A DNA stretch of 64,000 nucleotides from the NCBI RefSeq assembly GCF_023898315.1, contig NC_064614.1, positions 382,353,348 to 382,417,347 of the forward strand, read 5' to 3'. The notes under the pieces are model-generated. The model did no database searches, was not told the origin of the DNA, and saw nothing but the letters and a program-made list of their open reading frames with translations. Below are positions 11,971 to 23,169 of this stretch, one piece after another. The stretch's first letter is position 1, and every line of letters begins with the position of its first letter. Made by a program: the position numbers and the translations under genes. Origin of the DNA: Schistocerca nitens. Its lineage: Eukaryota > Arthropoda > Insecta > Orthoptera > Acrididae.

Positions 11971-13953
11971 TCACTCCTTGTGAGCAAAAAATCGGCGAAC
12001 CAACGGATCGTCGATCCGTGACTTCGACAAGGGCCATTGCGTAGCAACAAAACGCAAAACAGTAGCAAGGACAGGGTCAGCAGCTGTGGCTGTAGCTACA
12101 CGACGAAAATCAATCGGAAACGATTCGACCACGTCATCGGTTTCCGAGTCAATGAACATGCAAGCAAGTTCGGAAGAATCGAATGCTTTATCCTGAGCAA
12201 CAGGCAAACGGGACAACGCATCAGCGTTTCCGTGCGTAGCAGCGGACCGATACAAGATATCGTAGCGATTGGCGACCTCATAATGCAATGCGTGGGGAAC
12301 ATTGCGCGCCCTGAAAAATTTCGGTTGCGCGTTTACTTTCAGGTCCAAATGTGCTTCATAGTTCGTAGCGCAACCAAGGCCCGGTGCAAAAATGTCTGCA
12401 AATTCGTCACATAGACTAGAAACACTGGCTGAAGGCACAGTCTGATTCACTGATAGGACCTGATTTACGATAGACAAGTTAAACAACTGAAATAAATCTA
12501 AACCAAACAAGTTCACTGCAGTAGAAGAACGAAGAACGTAAAATGACAGTTTTGTTTGTTCCTTGTATGTAGCCAGAAGAGCGCACTGTCCTAACACAGG
12601 GATAGCTTGTCCGGAATAACTATGTAACTGAACACATGCAGCACGCAACGGAGGTTTGCCCAGTTGTTTGTACGTGTCGTGATTGATCAATGAAACAGCA
12701 GCTCCGGTATCGAGCTGGAACGGTATCACTTGTCCGGCAAAGTCCAAATCTACAAAAAGTTTATTGTCCTGCTGACGACAAGAGCGACTGTTTTGTGCAA
12801 CGTGAACAGACACTGGTACAGAATCACGTGCGACGTGACGGGACTGCCGTCGACGTCGACGCACACTTTTTGTGGGACGAACACAGTCACTGTTAGTGAG
12901 AGGAACACTGGGCGGAGTGGCAGTAACTACATGAATGTCCATGGGCGAAGGTTCCCGAGCCTGAGTGTCCTTGATTCGATTCCGGCGCGAAGCAAAGGGC
13001 CTGGAATGGTTGTGATTGTCTGATCTGAGCTTTTTCTGGCAAACACTTTGAACATGTCCTTTCTTGTTACAGAAAAAGCAAATAGCTTGGCGTGACGGGC
13101 AATTCTCACGCGAATGTCTAGTTGCACACCGCGGGCATGATTTCACTGCAGTTGCTTGCTTGCGCGGGACACGTGGCTGCGCGGACGTGCGCGAAGGCTG
13201 TTTACAGGTCCGCGCAGCGCGCCCGGCAGGCCGGTTAATGCGACACACTGCTGGCGAAGTTTCAAATGATTCCTGAGCAAAGTCAAGTGTGTCTTGCCTA
13301 TCCAATATGTCTATCACTTGTTGAAGGGAGGGATTAACTAGTTTCAAAATCTGTTCCCGTATGCGAACATCAGAAACGTTCTGTGCAATTGCATCACGCA
13401 CCATAGTATCTGAATAAGGAAGTCCACATTCACATTCAAACGCACACTCCCTAGTAAGTCCTTGCAATGTTGCAACCCACTCCCGATTAGTTTGACCAGC
13501 CGTACGTTTTGTACGAAAGAACGTATACCTTTTTGCAACGACATTAACTGTTTCTTTGAAACAGGCATCTAAAGCAGACAAAATTTCTTCGTATGACAGA
13601 GTTGCTACGTCGCGTCGGGGAAACAATTTCACTATCACACGGTAGGTGGACACACCTACACACGAAAGCAAAAACGGCTGCCGCTCATTACCTTGAATTC
13701 TGTAGGCGGCGAGATGAAATCCAAATTGTCGGGACCATTCTGTCCAGGATTCAATGGCTGCATCAAAGCCACGAAACGGGGGTGCAACGGCATGTTGTGG
13801 CTGCGGTAGCGATGAAGCGGCGGTGGCCGCATCGTTTTGCAGCACACATTGACCCTGGACGAGCTGTCCCAGGGCATCCAATAACGCCTGCGTCTGCTGA
13901 TTCTGCAAGCGATAAAATTCGGACAGTACATCTGGAGAATGTGGCGAAGCCAT
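11971..13953 (-). pseudogene. Gypsy gag-protease ORF fused in frame across an RT/RNase H deletion
   Basis: The ORF starts at an ATG at 13953 (MASPHSPDVLSEF), about 60 bp inside the 5' LTR; an in-frame ATG 21 bases earlier is less likely. About 660 codons are open. In order they give a gag capsid-like region (FRGFDAAIESWTEW, then RTKRTAGQTNREWVATLQ), a basic linker, a zinc knuckle (CFFCNKKGHVQSVC, CX2CX4HX4C) and an aspartic protease (FQLDTGAAVSLI). After the protease an RT N-terminal segment appears (RARNVPHALHYEVAN). It then jumps straight to the end of RNase H (RYDILYRSAATHGNADALSR), with the junction near 12265-12270. The ORF ends at TGA (11971-11973), with the integrase continuing in the same frame. 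Gag and protease motifs look intact. Confidence 0.88.
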
Positions 13954-14012
13954 GACACAAGTAAATGTAAGCAATGAGAAAGAACAAGATCCTGATTAAT
14001 CCGCGTCGCCAA

Positions 14013-14509
14013 TGTAGTGGACTGTTAAGGCAGCCAGTCCACAGTGAAGTAGCCGAAAGGGCACGCGTCAACTCACGCTGTCTGGCGTTAAGTCTGGAAC
14101 AGGATTCGTAATGAATGTGATAAAGAAAAGAACATAGCTACTAGAACACTTAACTTTTATATTGTCCTTTGGTATACAGCATTCTGGATGATACAAGTGA
14201 GACTCTATCTTGAGGTACATGCAACGTTACAAATGGTTAATGGCACCTCGCTAGGTCGTAGCCATTAACTTAGCTGAAGGCTGTTCTAACTGTCTCTCGG
14301 CAAATGAGAGAAAGGCTTCGTCAGTGCAGTCGCTAGCAAAGTCGTCGTACAACTGGGGCGAGTGCTAGTACGTCTCTCGAGACCTGCCGTGTGGTGGCGC
14401 TCGGTCTGTGATCCTGACAGTGGCGACACGCGGGTCCGACATGTACTAATGGACCGCGGCCGATTTAAGCTACCACCTAGCAAGTGTGGTGTCTAGCGGT
14501 GACACCACA
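14013..14509 (-). repeat. Gypsy LTR, upstream (5') copy
   Basis: This 497-bp LTR is the 5' LTR in element orientation. The primer-binding region abuts it at about 13995-14012 and reads TTGGCGACGCGGATTAATC on the minus strand. I could not match it with confidence to a particular tRNA. The target duplication ATAGG follows at 14510. Confidence 0.9.
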
Positions 14510-15290
14510 ATAGGAGTGTGTCGGAATGGTTCGAGAAATAGTGTCGAGTTCCAATTGATGTGCTGGACCCCCAACCAGCCAAATCTGAACCTGTTCAAAA
14601 ACATCTGGGATGTGATTGAACTTGGCGTCAGAGCTCGTTGCCTCCCTCCCCAGAATTTGCGGCACTTAGGTGACTTGTGTATGCAGATGTGGTGCCAAAT
14701 TTCTCCAGCAACCTACCAGGGTCTCATTCCTTCCGTGACACAATACATTACCACTGTTACCCTGACAAAGATGTAAATACCGGCTGTTAGGTAGGTGGTC
14801 ATAATGTTCTGGCTGATCAGTGTCAGACTCCCTTGAAAACCGTACAGGACCTGTATTTATCCATTCTGAGACTACTGGTAGCTGTTTTGGTTGTCAAAGT
14901 TTCCCTACACCGTTTTAGGTGTAGTAATGTGTTTGTGGCGTTTCCATATTTTTCTCCGCCCTCTTCAGGTTCATTTAGTAAGTGCGAAAGAGTCATGGAC
15001 ATGCTCAGCCAACACCTAGTGGCAGACACTGCAAGGGAGGTATTCTGCATCACGATGTGGTTTATTGTCAAATTTATGAGACTATATTATCCTGGACGTG
15101 TCAAGAGATATATTGTTTCCTCCTACATGTATCTCGCATTAAGATCATGAGCACAAAATTTAGAGAAATTCAAGCTCAAACGGAGGCTTACCAAAAATCA
15201 TTCTTGTCGCAGATCACTTGTCACTGGAACAGGAAAGAGAGGAAGTGACAGTAGTACACACTGCGTAGTATTCATGTAGATGTAGATTAC

Positions 15291-16310
15291 TTTCCTAACA
15301 TGCAGTCCATTTTCACTGAGCACTGCGCATTTCAGCCATAAATATACAGAGACACACACGAACTCGCGTTGACAAGACGTTTTCACTTGAGTGTTAGCTG
15401 TTTTAATGTCTCATAAGCGCGGCTTTCAACAATTCTGTGCCAGCGCCCTACCATCTCTTGCTTGCGGGGTGGGTGCTGGTCGTATGATAAAGTTAGAACC
15501 CACACCACCTAGGCAGTTCAAGAAACATTTTCCACTCAAATTGCCGTCCCTGGCTCGTGGTGACGTGAACTGGAAAGTCGGAACGGGAAATCCACGTTTT
15601 TAGGGAGGCCCTCGCTGTCGTTTCTGTTTGGCACTGAGGGACAGTGGCGGCTCGTGAGTGTAGATTCTGGATATTCACAAATTTTGAGATTTAGATAAAT
15701 ATGAGAATGTGCAAACAATAGCATGTGCTGTATAACAGTTATCCTTATCAACATATTTATACAACTACAGCTGCTGTAACAATAATAGTTATAATAGTAA
15801 TATGCATAACTTGGCTGAAAAAAGAAAGAATTTTCTTTGAGAATTTAGTTGTTTCGTACATAATTAAGTATAGTTTAGGGCAAGAACGAAATGATGTTTA
15901 AACTTTCGCTCCCCCTGATTCGCATTTTTGCGTCAATGGTAGTTTTCATGCTATTTTTCTGACAAATGTACAAAATCCCTAACACATGTATTAGTTAACG
16001 AATTAACTTCCGGGCCGAAAATCAGACATTCGTACGTTGCACCCACCCAACAACTAACGCTTATTATATACTTCATTGTTAAATGTTCGCTTATAGTCCT
16101 GCGTCTTTGATTTCTCACTCAGTCAGTCAACAGATCTCGTCTGGGAGACGCTAGTTCCTTTGCAGCTAACTTTCCCCGGTATTTTCTTTTCTGTTAGCAC
16201 TTAAAATAGATTTAACAGAGTTCATGTAGAGACTGCACACAAAAGCTGATTCATGATCAGTAAACAACCAACTTCAAATACAAACTGCTGTTTGTGGAAA
16301 TGATTAAATG
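15291..16310. other. No gene recognised
   Basis: Intronic sequence between the end of the CR1-like fragment and the foldback element. A moderately GC-rich patch at 15410-15660 has no recognised motif, and the rest is AT-rich. Confidence 0.4.
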
Positions 16311-16489
16311 AAGGGCTTATTTCAATAGTGGTATAAGTCCGTTTTTGTTCATTCTGAGATACAGAGTCCTAAAGTATATATATATTTCTGGTATCTCAAC
16401 TGCAGATTTTTCAGCGCTCATTTGACATTAGGACTCTGTATCTCAGGATGAACAAAAATGTACTTGTACCACTATTGAAATCAGCACTT
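16311..16489. mobile_element. Foldback MITE-like element with long inverted repeats
   Basis: Two inverted arms of 54 bp or more face each other: 16319-16372 (starts ATTTCAATAGTGGTATAAG) and 16428-16481 (ends ACTTGTACCACTATTGAAAT). A 55-bp spacer containing a TATATATATA run separates them. Homology extends weakly outward on both sides, to about 16305 and 16495, where both flanks read a version of CTTCA or TGAAG. There is no coding capacity. The structure fits a non-autonomous DNA transposon or foldback element inside the channel intron. No target duplication could be fixed. Confidence 0.7.
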
Positions 16490-17205
16490 CAAATACAAGT
16501 AGTATTGTCTAGGAACACTATCAATTGACAAGAATGCAAATCATGTGCTGAGAGCCGTAAGGACGAATTGTACACCGTCTTCGCTCCCACATTTAAGTGA
16601 ATATCAGAGAAACCAGTGAGACAGCTTTTCGTGGTTGATTGGTTGGTTTGATGGAGGGGACAGCTTTCGTGAATGCTCATATATACAACATGGGGCTACA
16701 GTGCAGATAAACCTGACCCACTATAAGATCATCATATGTCAGAGACATTAATAAATGATAGTCCCACAATTGATGGTGATTTGCGTTATGGTTCTCAGTG
16801 CCTCAAGTGGATTACTCTATGATAAAATCCAAAACTTAATATACTGTATCTCATTCAGAATCCGACAAAATAGATTTTTCCATCATTATAACTAGAACCT
16901 ATTCTGGCGTTCGATCTAATTATACTATATAATGAATGAACTGGAATATCTGAAGAGTGTGCTGCCGTCTGGTGGGATTTATACCAAGTGGAAAGGGATA
17001 AAAATGTACTTCCACCTGGTAGCTTTGATATAAACATATACTTGACTGGGAAGGACTAGCTATCCATGTTGTTTATCAAAGCCATATGTATCTGGCGTAC
17101 AAGGCAATTATGTTATGCCAGTTGCACATGCGCAAACACTCCTTAAAAGGTGCACAGCTGAAACTGTGCTCGCAACCCTGATGCCAAGTTTCACAAAGTC
17201 TAGAG

Positions 17206-17423
17206 GACTAACAACGTAGCCGGCCGAAGTGGCCGTGCGGTTAAAGGCGCTGCAGTCTGGAACCGCAAGACCGCTACGGTCGCAGGTTCGAATCCTGCCT
17301 CGGGCATGGATGTTTGTGATGTCCTTAGGTTAGTTAGGTTAAAGTAGTTCTAAGTTCTAGGGGACTAATGACCTCAGCAGTTGAGTCCCATAGTGCTCAG
17401 AGCCATTTGACTAACAACGTAGC
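17206..17423 (+). mobile_element. tRNA-derived SINE with perfect 15-bp target duplication
   Basis: The SINE body lies at 17221-17408, flanked by GACTAACAACGTAGC at 17206-17220 and again at 17409-17423. The head looks like a class II (Ser/Leu-type) tRNA: A box (GTGGCCGTGCGGTTAAAGG), a long variable arm (GACCGCTACGGTC) and a B box (GGTTCGAATCC). The body ends in a conserved stretch finishing GTGCTCAGAGCCATTT. The copy at 36597-36790 is almost identical. SINEs of this type use the internal RNA polymerase III promoter and LINE machinery. The perfect duplication indicates a young insertion. Confidence 0.9.
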
Positions 17424-17585
17424 ATAGCGGTGTAGATTTAGTGCTCTGTATTTCAGATTACTGCATCTACATTACGTTTAACAGCATTCAAAGAAAAATA
17501 ACCAATATATCCGCAAGATGCAAAATTTAGGGTGCTCATGTGCTCTTGTGCTCCTACACAAAGTCGTGGTAAACGTAGGCAACCA

Positions 17586-17587
<2 letters not shown>

Positions 17588-17628
<41 letters not shown>
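17588..17628. repeat. (AT)n microsatellite
   Basis: About 20 uninterrupted AT units. It creates a spurious Tyr-Ile repeat frame on the minus strand. Confidence 0.95.
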
Positions 17629-17629
<1 letters not shown>

Positions 17630-17752
17630 CGATTTACTTCTGACGGTGGAAGGAGGTCCGTGAGATCTATATGAACACAAGAGAAAGAACTTGTTTTAGG
17701 AAATTCTGCCACTGACTTGTTTCCATTCTTGACATGCTACATATGGTCTGGA

Positions 17753-19020
17753 CTACTCGCTACAGTCTCTTTTAATGCTAGGCCACACAAATTTCTCCGT
17801 CATCCGTTTAATGGCGCCTTTTGTGCTGGGATGGCTGAGGTTGTGAATACTGCCAAAAACTACTCTTCGTAGCATTTTGGGCACGACTGGTCTACGTGAG
17901 GGTCTAGGCACATCGCTCCAAACAATGACCTTTGTATCTAGCAACTGCACTTGTTTGAACTGAAGAAATATTGAACTGTCTAGCAAATATTGTTGTACCT
18001 TGCACTGCCCTAAGCTGATCATAATTTATGTCAAAAAAATTGCGTCGACTCTAAAAACAATCAGCCACTAAGTTTTCTGTCCCTCTTATGCATCTTATAT
18101 CTGTTGTGAATTAGCCGAGAAACTCTAGCTGGCAGCGGACAACATTCCTTGATTTTGTGAAAAGCAAAAGTGATTGCCTTATGACCTGTGTATATTGCAA
18201 ATGGTCTAGCTTCAAATTAAGGGCGAAAGTGTCGAATAGCTTCATAAATGGACAATATTTCTCACTTGTACATCATCCAATTGGTATGAGCCTTCATTAG
18301 CTCCTGAGAAAGAAAAAAAGCAAAGATTTCCAGGTATTCTCGACAGACTGACGGAGAGTTGCCCTGATAGTCCGTTCGTTGGCATCCACCACTATCGCTA
18401 ATGGTGCATTATGGACTGGGAGGGATAAGGGGATTGCTTTTTGCGAACTAGCTCTTATCCTTTCAATGGCATCCCGCGTCATTGGCTACCGTAGCAAGGG
18501 ATGCCTTTCTGTAGCGTTGTTATTTGCCAGCACATTTGTCATCGGAGCCTGCGTCTCTATTGCTCTGGAGAGGTGACGACAATAAAAGCTGATGGTTCCC
18601 AGGAATCTTTTTAACTGCTGGCAATGCTTCAGACGAGGAATGTTCTTAATAACCTCCAAATACTGGCAACTGAGACTGTACGACCAATAAATGTCACCAG
18701 TTTTTGACACAGAACACATTTTGCTGCGTATATCACCAGACCATACAGACATGTATCCTGTCAAACATTACTTGTTCCTCATGTGATTCAGCTGTCTTTT
18801 AAAAATTGAAAAATCATTGAGGCAGATGCCGAGTAAATCCAAGCTCCTTAGTTCTTCGTCTAAAAACCTGTGCCATGACTGAAATACATTCCTTAAACCA
18901 AATGGCAGGAGTAGGTATTATAAGAGAGCAAAAGGCGTTATCATAGAAGTACAGGAAATATCTTCTTCTGGGGCTGTACTCCGGTATCTGCTTTTTCTTG
19001 CAATTTTGATGTCATAATTT
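17753..19020 (-). mobile_element. Gypsy-type pol relic (RT, RNase H, integrase zinc domain)
   Basis: Reading the minus strand from right to left gives a decayed RT (LPFGLRN near 18905, then LDLLGICLNDF near 18815), an RT thumb (LKHCQQLKRFLGTISFYCRHL, about 18560-18640) and RNase H (LAIVVDANERTIRATL, about 18350-18400). It ends with an integrase H2C2-like block (IHNLSHPSTKGAIKRM, about 17790-17840). The order and motifs are those of Ty3/Gypsy pol. The catalytic YLDD is replaced by CLND, and there are several stops and frame changes. No LTRs are visible next to it. It is inside the channel intron and antisense to the gene. Confidence 0.78.
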
Positions 19021-22000
19021 ATAGGCAGCTTCTTTCATTTCAGACGTAAATATGCACAGCAGTTCATGAACTCTGGTTAACAAGATTTATTCACTTGATT
19101 AATCAGAGTTTAGCTTGATAACCAAACAGTAAACAGAGAACTGTCAAGTTAGATCCAAGAGTAAATGTAACAGGAAAAACCCAGCTGGTTGGCCAATCAC
19201 TGTCTGAATTCAGCGCTTCCCACAGATTCATGCTTGTCAATAGCCTAATATCATAATGCACGTCTTTGCACCACTATGCACATGCTTGAACAGGAAGTGG
19301 TTCAGAGAGAAAATAATAAATAAAGGTTGGAGACTGACATATACACAAGTTAACTTTATTATTGTTTATTTGGTACCTCTCTCCTTCAATGACTGTTGTA
19401 TACAATACTTTTTCTTACTATTCGGGAGCTCCCAGTACTCTCTATGAGGTCCTCATTGGATTCCTTTCTATTTGTTCTCTTCTTCTCATTGATATGGCTC
19501 GTTGTTCTTTTTTGGACTATGATGTATTTCAGATTATTCTTGTGTTGTTCTTTGTGAGTGTGTTGGTTCAGTTATCAGACATAATGGTGCGCTAGCTAGT
19601 TCTCTGTTTCAAAATTGTAAGTTTATATTTTTTATAATGTGATGGTTTCAATAGTATAGTTAATGCAGCACAAGCAAGTTCTGTTATGGATCAGTGTGTT
19701 GCTGCCTCACTTCTTTAGTGTGATATTCCAGTTATCACGTTTAATGCTGCACTTGATCGTTCTGCTGATGAAGCCATGTGCTCTTTCCATAGGAGATTTT
19801 CTTTCCTTTCATACAATGGTTTTTACTGTACTCGTAATACTGTGGGGCAGGCCTATTGTGATCTGTATTTTGGATGTTAATACACCATGTAGTTTCTTTC
19901 TTCCATCTTTCTTATTTGTGTGTAATCCTTTCCTGTCTTCTTAGGAATCTATTTACAACTCTCTACATGAGTTATCTTATCACATGTCACAGATTAGACT
20001 AGCTGCCATTTTTGCACCCAGAAGAGAACTGAACTGCAAACTGAATTTCTTCAAAAGATGATTCCCACCTGCAGTACAGATCTGAAATAAAAATAGTACA
20101 CTTGTAGTAAAACTGAGGTACTGCTGTATTTGCTGGTCACCTTAGGAAATAGCATGGTACAGTCAATAGCTTATTTGAGACATAGTTTATGGGAACATTC
20201 CAATCAAGATTTTCGTCAAACAGTATGCTGGCATTCTAAAAGTACTTACATTTCCTAAATATTCATTCCTTAAGGATATTTTCAAGCTTTCTTGCTTCTG
20301 TATCGAGAGATAGAAACTGATGTGTCTTGTCTTTCTTCATTTACAGCAAGATTTTTCTCATTGGAGTGTTTACTCAGTGATGTGCATTCTTCAAATTTTA
20401 TTTATTTTTAATACAATCACTTTTTTACGACGCAATCATAACCGGTTTTCACATAGCCTACAATAGCCATCTTCAGATGCTATGTGGAGGGGGGGGGGGG
20501 GGGGCAATTTGGCATACAGATGTTCACGCACTGTCAAAAATAACAATATGGTATTCAGGTGATAAAGCCGTGTGGTACACCGTATCTTCCATGAATTCTT
20601 TTTACGCTGATGTAGGTAGGTGCTCTTCTGATCACACTTCACTTTCACACCTTTTTAAACTAGCCTTCACACGAAAATAATGTGGCATGGTTGTCTAGCG
20701 GAGCCAGCATGATAGTGCAGAGTACTCAGTCAGGACGCAGGCTGCCCTCTGTAATAAAAAAAAACTGAGTCAACTATTCAATGATCAACTTAAAAAGCTC
20801 TCATTTGATGTCTGCCCAGACCAAATGCCAGTAACAGTAATCTCCGAAATTGAAAAATGGTTGAAGTACACGCTTCGAAACTGAAAAATGGTCGAAACCT
20901 GGTTGGTCAATGGAATTTTTCAGTCTGTTTTTAAGCTACCTTTATCTGTCAACGTTGTGAAGATTCACAAGGAGTGACACATGGTTCAGATTCCATGTTA
21001 AACTGTAGGTGCCCTAGGGACATTCAACATGTCAAAGGGGATACTGATTAAAAGACCTCTCATCAGGCCATTGAGCCACGTGAAAATATTATTATTTTTA
21101 TTATAAGTGACAGATAAAAATTTTGTTATAGACTAATGATTTTAGAGTTGTCTAGTTGTATTGAAATATTCATGTATAACCATTGATGTTTTTACTTTTC
21201 CAAACTCAATTTAGTGCTTTGATTATAAAGAAAATCTGTTTCCAGTTTATGGCAAAGAAAATATTGAAATAATTCCGAAAATGTGCTGAACTGATACTGT
21301 CATACAATTTATCATATGATTTCTTGATCCTTTAAGGTGATGGAGTAACTTAAGGAACTGTCAGGACGTCAGGAATAATGTCCTTTCACAAGGATTAATT
21401 TACTACACAGATTAGTCTTTTTGTCATGTCGTCCTCATATTTATTCACAATTATGTCTGGCATACTGTTATTGCCACTCAAACATTTATTTTTTTAGTAT
21501 AATTATCACTGAAAGAATGTCAGTACTTGAAGCTCTGTGGAAAAACGTTTACACTTTTATCACTTTTACATGGGATGGGAGATAGGTATTGGCTCTCTTC
21601 TGGTTCCTTTTGATCACATTCTTCATTATTATACCAAAATAACCATTGAAAGTCTTTCTACTTTTCCAGGGAAAATGCCACCTCATAGTTTACATTCCGT
21701 TTTAAAGTTTTATTTCTAATATGTGGCCTGTTTTCAGTTTCATTTTTAATATCTTTCCTAATGTTTCTGACTTCATTGTCAGATACCTTTATTGCACAGT
21801 GGAAATTACTTTGCTTATTATATTAAATGTTTCTAGAGTGCAAACAAAATGTAGTGTATGGTATGTTCTAAACTTATTACCAACTTCATTGGATTTTACA
21901 TTTATGTAGTTAATAAGTAACATGTTTGTTTGCCTACAGATTTTTATTCTAATCGTTACTTAACAAACAGTATGTCTGTTTCTAAGTTTCAAAGTTTCAT

Positions 22001-23165
22001 TGCAAATGCAGTATTGAATATTGATTAAATATTTTATGGAAGAACGCAAACATATATCAACAAAATTATCACAAAACATCTATGTACTTGAATTGTGTCT
22101 TAAAACACTTAAATTTTCTTCACTAAACTGTCTTTGAATCATATCTTTTATAGAATATTGTCTCTTGCAACTTCGATTCACTATTATTTTCTGCACTATA
22201 ACCTGTTTTAATTATGTCAAGTCAGTAACTAAATTTGCATATACTTACAACCCCATGCCCCACACTCACGTGCATGGTGTGGCTTCTGTGTCTCTATGAT
22301 ACCAATAACCACAACACGGGTGCAACCATATCAGAGGGGCATCTGTGGACAGTTCAAACAAATAAATGGTTCCCAAAGAGGGGCAGTAGTCTTTTTGCTT
22401 ATTGCAGGGGCAACAGATAGTATGATTGACTGGTCTGGTCTCACAATGTTAGCCAAAATGGCCTTGCTAAGTTGGTACTGGAAACAGCTGAAAGCAAGAA
22501 GAAAATACAGCCATTAGTTTTCTTGAGGACATGCAGCTCTACTATATAGTTCAATGATCATTGCACCCTCTTGGGGAAAATATTCTGAAGGTACATCATG
22601 ATCCATTTGGATTTCCATGTGAGAGGAATGTTAGCTCCCTTAATTGGGTAAATAGGCTAGAGAATTGAGAAGTAGAAATGGATAGGTTGAAGTTCGATAT
22701 AATCTGAATTAATAAAGATCTAATGATGAATGAGAAAATAGGAATGCAAGTATGATACTATGAACTGTGTACTGAATACACTATTGCATCTAAGACTGAC
22801 AGGAAACCAACAGCCAACACAGTAGTATTAGGGACTGTCAATATTTAAAGATACAAATTGCTGCAGAAATGAAACAGCTTGTAGGAGGAGTTTTGTACTC
22901 TCATGCCTGTATCACTGGGATGAACTGAGAAACACCAGAAGGATAAAAATTGTTTTCTTTATAACTTCAATATTGCATTTAACGGTGGCATCTCTGCTTG
23001 AAGTTTCCACATTAACTGAAAACATTCAGTGACTCATTTTTTTGAAAAATTGGGTAAAACAGTTTTTTTGAATGATTTCATAGCTTGGTGAAAGTTATTA
23101 TAAGTGTAGAAATTTTATAAATGAGTAAAACAGTTTACAAATGGTTGAACCTCATTGTCTGATGA
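19021..23165. other. No gene recognised; AT-rich intron with one poly-G run
   Basis: The sequence is mostly AT-rich. A patch at 20420-20480 has the form of a retroelement 3' end seen in arthropods (ACCGGTTTTCAC, then GCCATCTTCAGATG), but cannot be classified. A run of 16 G lies at 20489-20504. T-rich stretches at 19360-19940 give hydrophobic open frames that I do not accept as genes. Confidence 0.4.
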
Positions 23166-23169
23166 GCAA

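Larger units (their letters stand above)
9994..14509 (-). mobile_element. Gypsy LTR retrotransposon with internal RT/RNase H deletion
   Basis: This is a 4516-bp element on the minus strand, with LTRs at both ends (TGTGGTGTCACC... to ...CCACTACA in element orientation) and a 5-bp target duplication ATAGG at 9989-9993 and 14510-14514. A purine-rich tract lies next to the downstream LTR (10485-10497). Starting from the right LTR the internal order is leader, gag, protease, the start of RT, a deletion junction, the end of RNase H, then integrase and a long proline-rich C-terminus. Typical Gypsy elements have RT and RNase H of more than 400 residues here; almost all of this is gone, in frame. One TGA stop and one frameshift follow in the integrase half. 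It sits inside a Tc1-like transposase gene. Confidence 0.9.
9131..14823 (+). mobile_element. Tc1-like DNA transposon B, interrupted by a Gypsy element
   Basis: This second Tc1-like element is visible as 9131-9993 and 14510-14823. Terminal repeats are GCTGATCAGCGAGAACGTTA near 9132-9151 and, inverted, TAATGTTCTGGCTGATCAG at 14802-14820. The left segment encodes the transposase N-terminus (ESDRGQIVMAWRLGTSIF at about 9280-9335), the HTH and linker, and the second catalytic block QQQNAPCHKD (9961-9990). The right segment continues with WTPNQPNLNLFKNIWDVIE (14562-14620), a PDLN-type block with the final catalytic Glu. The protein is cut by stops (for example after VFNTW and after VPMLTP). The Gypsy insertion splits it between the second Asp and the Glu. 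Confidence 0.78.
8213..14964 (+). mobile_element. Tc1-like DNA transposon A, interrupted by transposon B
   Basis: Outer Tc1-like element, visible as 8213-9130 and 14824-14964. Its terminal repeats can be matched: near 8222-8250 (GAAATATGGAAACACCACG) and near 14930-14952, the inverse with a few changes (GGCGTTTCCATATTTTTC). The left segment encodes a degenerate transposase, ending in SQPPDLNIIASLGSTLVRRV (the PDLN-type third catalytic block) and LATVLLEEW at about 9010-9125. The right segment continues that protein (KTVQDLYLSILR at 14833-14870), which shows that 9131-14823 is an insertion. Multiple stops make it non-functional. It lies in the CR1-like fragment between 8212 and 14965. Confidence 0.72.
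6330..15290 (+). mobile_element. CR1-like LINE fragment split by nested insertions
   Basis: Three segments of one + strand LINE survive: about 6330-6532, 7622-8212 and 14965-15290. The first encodes a degraded RT finger region (QHGLRKQRSCKTHLALF), nearly the same as 36810-36960. The second covers the RT palm and thumb: near 7640-7720 a decayed PLLFTIHINDV, and near 7955-8010 an IKDLGISLQNDLKWNNHIK segment. The third gives FSKCERVMDMLSQ and then the C-terminal end, finishing with a 3' tail of ATGTAG-type units at about 15268-15288. Joining 8212 to 14965 restores a continuous protein similarity (FITQG to FSKCERV). The element is 5'-truncated, and about 60 residues of RT are missing where the mariner element sits. 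Confidence 0.7.

Noticed and set aside
19362-19944. Hydrophobic, membrane-like ORFs
   Set aside because: T-rich DNA gives Phe/Leu/Ile-rich frames by composition; no start context, splice pattern or family motif.
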